Below, piece after piece: positions 7,330 through 8,813 of a DNA stretch of 8,813 bases; within the stretch, counting starts at the first letter, position 1; each line of letters begins with the position of its first letter. Under the pieces are notes generated by a model. It had not been told where the DNA came from, did not search any database, and was given only the letters and a program-made list of their open reading frames with translations. The stretch covers positions 1-8,813 of the forward strand of contig CAUCOL010000055.1 in the NCBI GenBank assembly GCA_958444395.1. Reading direction: 5' to 3'. This stretch comes from an uncultured Lachnospiraceae bacterium (GTDB taxonomy: Bacteria > Bacillota > Clostridia > Lachnospirales > Lachnospiraceae). The translations under genes were made by a program, and so were the position numbers.

Positions 7330-8813
7330 GTGGGGAATACGATCTTACAGCTGCAGAATGTCAGCAAGTATTATTATTCCGACACATCGGTGACGCAGGC
7401 ACTGCGTAAGGTGAATCTTTCATTTGCGATGGGAGAATTTGTTGCGATCACCGGTGAGAGCGGAGGCGGAAAGTCTACCCTGTTAAATATTATCAGCGGG
7501 ATGGATTCGTTTGATGATGGTGAAATGATCTTTGAAGGCGAGCCGACGTTTCAATATGATGCACAGGATTGGGAAGTATACCGACGTGATAAGATCGGAT
7601 TTATCTTTCAGGATTACAGTCTGATCAATCAATATAATGCGCTGGATAATGTAAAGGCGGCACTGGTGATCCAGGGGATGCCGGAAGCAGATGCAGCAGT
7701 GCAGGCCTTGGAATATCTGGAGAAGGTCGGTCTGAAGGAGCAGGCGAAGCAGAAAGCAGCACTGCTGTCCAGCGGACAGAAGCAGAGACTTTCTATTGCG
7801 CGTGCGCTGGCAAAGAATACCGACATCATCGTGGCAGACGAGCCGACGGGCAATCTGGATAGTGGGACAGGAGAGCAGATCGTACAACTGCTGCGGGAAT
7901 GTGCCAGAGAAAAATTGGTCATTATGGTAACGCATAACTATGACCAGGCAGAACCGTATGTCAGCCGTAAGATTCGTCTTCACGATGGTGAGGTGGTCAG
8001 TGACACACTGGTAGTACATAATGCAGACGGTGTGCATCCGGTGGCAGAGGCTGAGCAGGGTGCACTCGATACCTGTAGAAAGAAAACAAAAAATACTAAG
8101 GGTTTCGTATCTGAAGTGGAAGATGACCATGCGATTCGGGAAAGAGAACAGCGAAGCGGAACATCGCCGGAAAAGCAGTCAGATAAAAAGGAAGAAAATT
8201 CTTCCCGGAAGGATGTGGCAAAAGTTAAAAAAACATGGATCAGTCCGGCTGCCTGTTTCTTTGCAGAGAAAAATATACGTTCCCAAAAGGGGCGGTCTGC
8301 AATGTTTTTTTGTTTCTTTCTGATCACTGCGGTCACTTCGTTTTTGTTTATCGGAGAACTGCTGGTAAATGCCGATGACCGTATTACTAAGAAATATGAC
8401 AATTCCGGTTTTCTGCATGAATCAGATACACGATTGGTCGTGCGGTATCCCGATAACCGGGAGCTGACCATGAAGGATCATCAGAAGATGGCGTCCATAA
8501 AATACGTAGAACAGGTGGATCTGTATGATTATGCGAATGACATCAATTATTATTATGGTGAGGGTGACGGGTATAAATATGTCTATGGGGATCAGGAACA
8601 GGGGCAGGAAGTCAAAAGCATAGCATTGCTTCGAGACGACCTGTTTATGCGCTCGGCATCCAGTCTGACCAAACGTGATCTGTCGCAGGGACGCCTGCCG
8701 AAAGCTATGAATGAGATCGTATTATATACAAAAGACGGGAGGATGCCGGGAGGGGCAAAACGGTGTTATTTCTCGGATCAGAATATATGGGAGGGAGATA
8801 CCTGTCAGTTTGA
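7330..8813 (+). CDS. ABC transporter ATPase fused to MacB/FtsX-like permease (5' part, runs off window)
   Basis: One frame is open from GTG 7330 to the window end (494 codons, no stop). AGAGGAG at 7316-7322, 7 nt upstream, supports this start. The ATPase domain (about 1-227) has Walker A GESGGGKS at 42-49, a Q-loop in FIFQDYSL, the signature LSSGQKQR at 146-153, Walker B IIVADEP with D170 and E171, and the switch histidine H202. It resembles the MacB/LolD class. A highly charged linker (about 228-303) leads to ISPAACFFAEKNIRSQKGR, then a membrane helix at about 325-348. A polar, probably extracytoplasmic domain rich in Tyr and Asp follows (for example NYYYGEGDG from 406). ATPase first, one helix and then an outer domain is the MacB-like topology; three more helices are expected beyond the window. 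The substrate is unknown; peptides, antibiotics or lipids are possibilities for this class. It is unrelated to ATP synthase. Confidence 0.93.
   Translation, partial: MGNTILQLQNVSKYYYSDTSVTQALRKVNLSFAMGEFVAITGESGGGKSTLLNIISGMDSFDDGEMIFEGEPTFQYDAQDWEVYRRDKIGFIFQDYSLINQYNALDNVKAALVIQGMPEADAAVQALEYLEKVGLKEQAKQKAALLSSGQKQRLSIARALAKNTDIIVADEPTGNLDSGTGEQIVQLLRECAREKLVIMVTHNYDQAEPYVSRKIRLHDGEVVSDTLVVHNADGVHPVAEAEQGALDTCRKKTKNTKGFVSEVEDDHAIREREQRSGTSPEKQSDKKEENSSRKDVAKVKKTWISPAACFFAEKNIRSQKGRSAMFFCFFLITAVTSFLFIGELLVNADDRITKKYDNSGFLHESDTRLVVRYPDNRELTMKDHQKMASIKYVEQVDLYDYANDINYYYGEGDGYKYVYGDQEQGQEVKSIALLRDDLFMRSASSLTKRDLSQGRLPKAMNEIVLYTKDGRMPGGAKRCYFSDQNIWEGDTCQF

Noticed and set aside
8021..8323. A 100-codon + strand frame and several minus-strand frames inside the ABC gene.
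   Set aside because: The ABC frame is continuous through this region, with recognisable motifs before it and a membrane helix after it. The alternatives are shadows in the low-complexity linker.

Overview
The window holds a complete bacterial F1Fo ATP synthase operon on the + strand, followed by the first half of an unrelated ABC transporter gene. Gene order (atpI-atpB-atpE-atpF-atpH-atpA-atpG-atpD-atpC), frequent GTG/TTG starts, purine-rich AGGAGG/AAGGTGA ribosome binding sites, moderate GC content and the protein sequences fit an anaerobic Firmicute of class Clostridia, most likely Lachnospiraceae. The family assignment is an inference from general resemblance, not from a database search.

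Layout. Bases 1-51 are the last 16 codons of an upstream gene, possibly AtpZ. Bases 65-1721 encode the membrane part: the accessory protein AtpI, subunit a (AtpB, best started at GTG 589) and subunit c (AtpE). Bases 1763-2862 encode the peripheral stalk: b (AtpF) and delta (AtpH), which overlap by 13 nt. Bases 2887-7248 encode F1: alpha, gamma, beta and epsilon. An intrinsic terminator at 7271-7310 closes the operon. From GTG 7330 to the window edge runs an uninterrupted reading frame for an ABC ATPase fused to a MacB/FtsX-like permease. It lacks a stop codon only because the window ends. No gene-free stretch exceeds 300 bases; the longest is the 134-nt atpI-atpB spacer.

How the genes work together. 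Ions pass through the a/c interface and turn the c-ring and the gamma-epsilon shaft. The alpha3beta3 head, held by b2-delta, makes or hydrolyses ATP. The c subunit carries the full ligand set seen in sodium-binding c-rings (Gln31, Val62, Glu64, Thr65, Thr66, Tyr69), so the enzyme is predicted to be Na+-coupled. All catalytic motifs in alpha and beta are intact.

Beyond the genes, three structured RNA segments stand out: a hairpin just before the atpE ribosome binding site, a larger interrupted hairpin between atpA and atpG, and the terminator that sits only a few bases before the ABC gene's ribosome binding site. The first two share a GGTACA/TGTACC core and may adjust subunit stoichiometry. 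I see no mobile element, CRISPR array, tRNA or rRNA, and no clear evidence of an undescribed system. Most of this window is a well-known operon.
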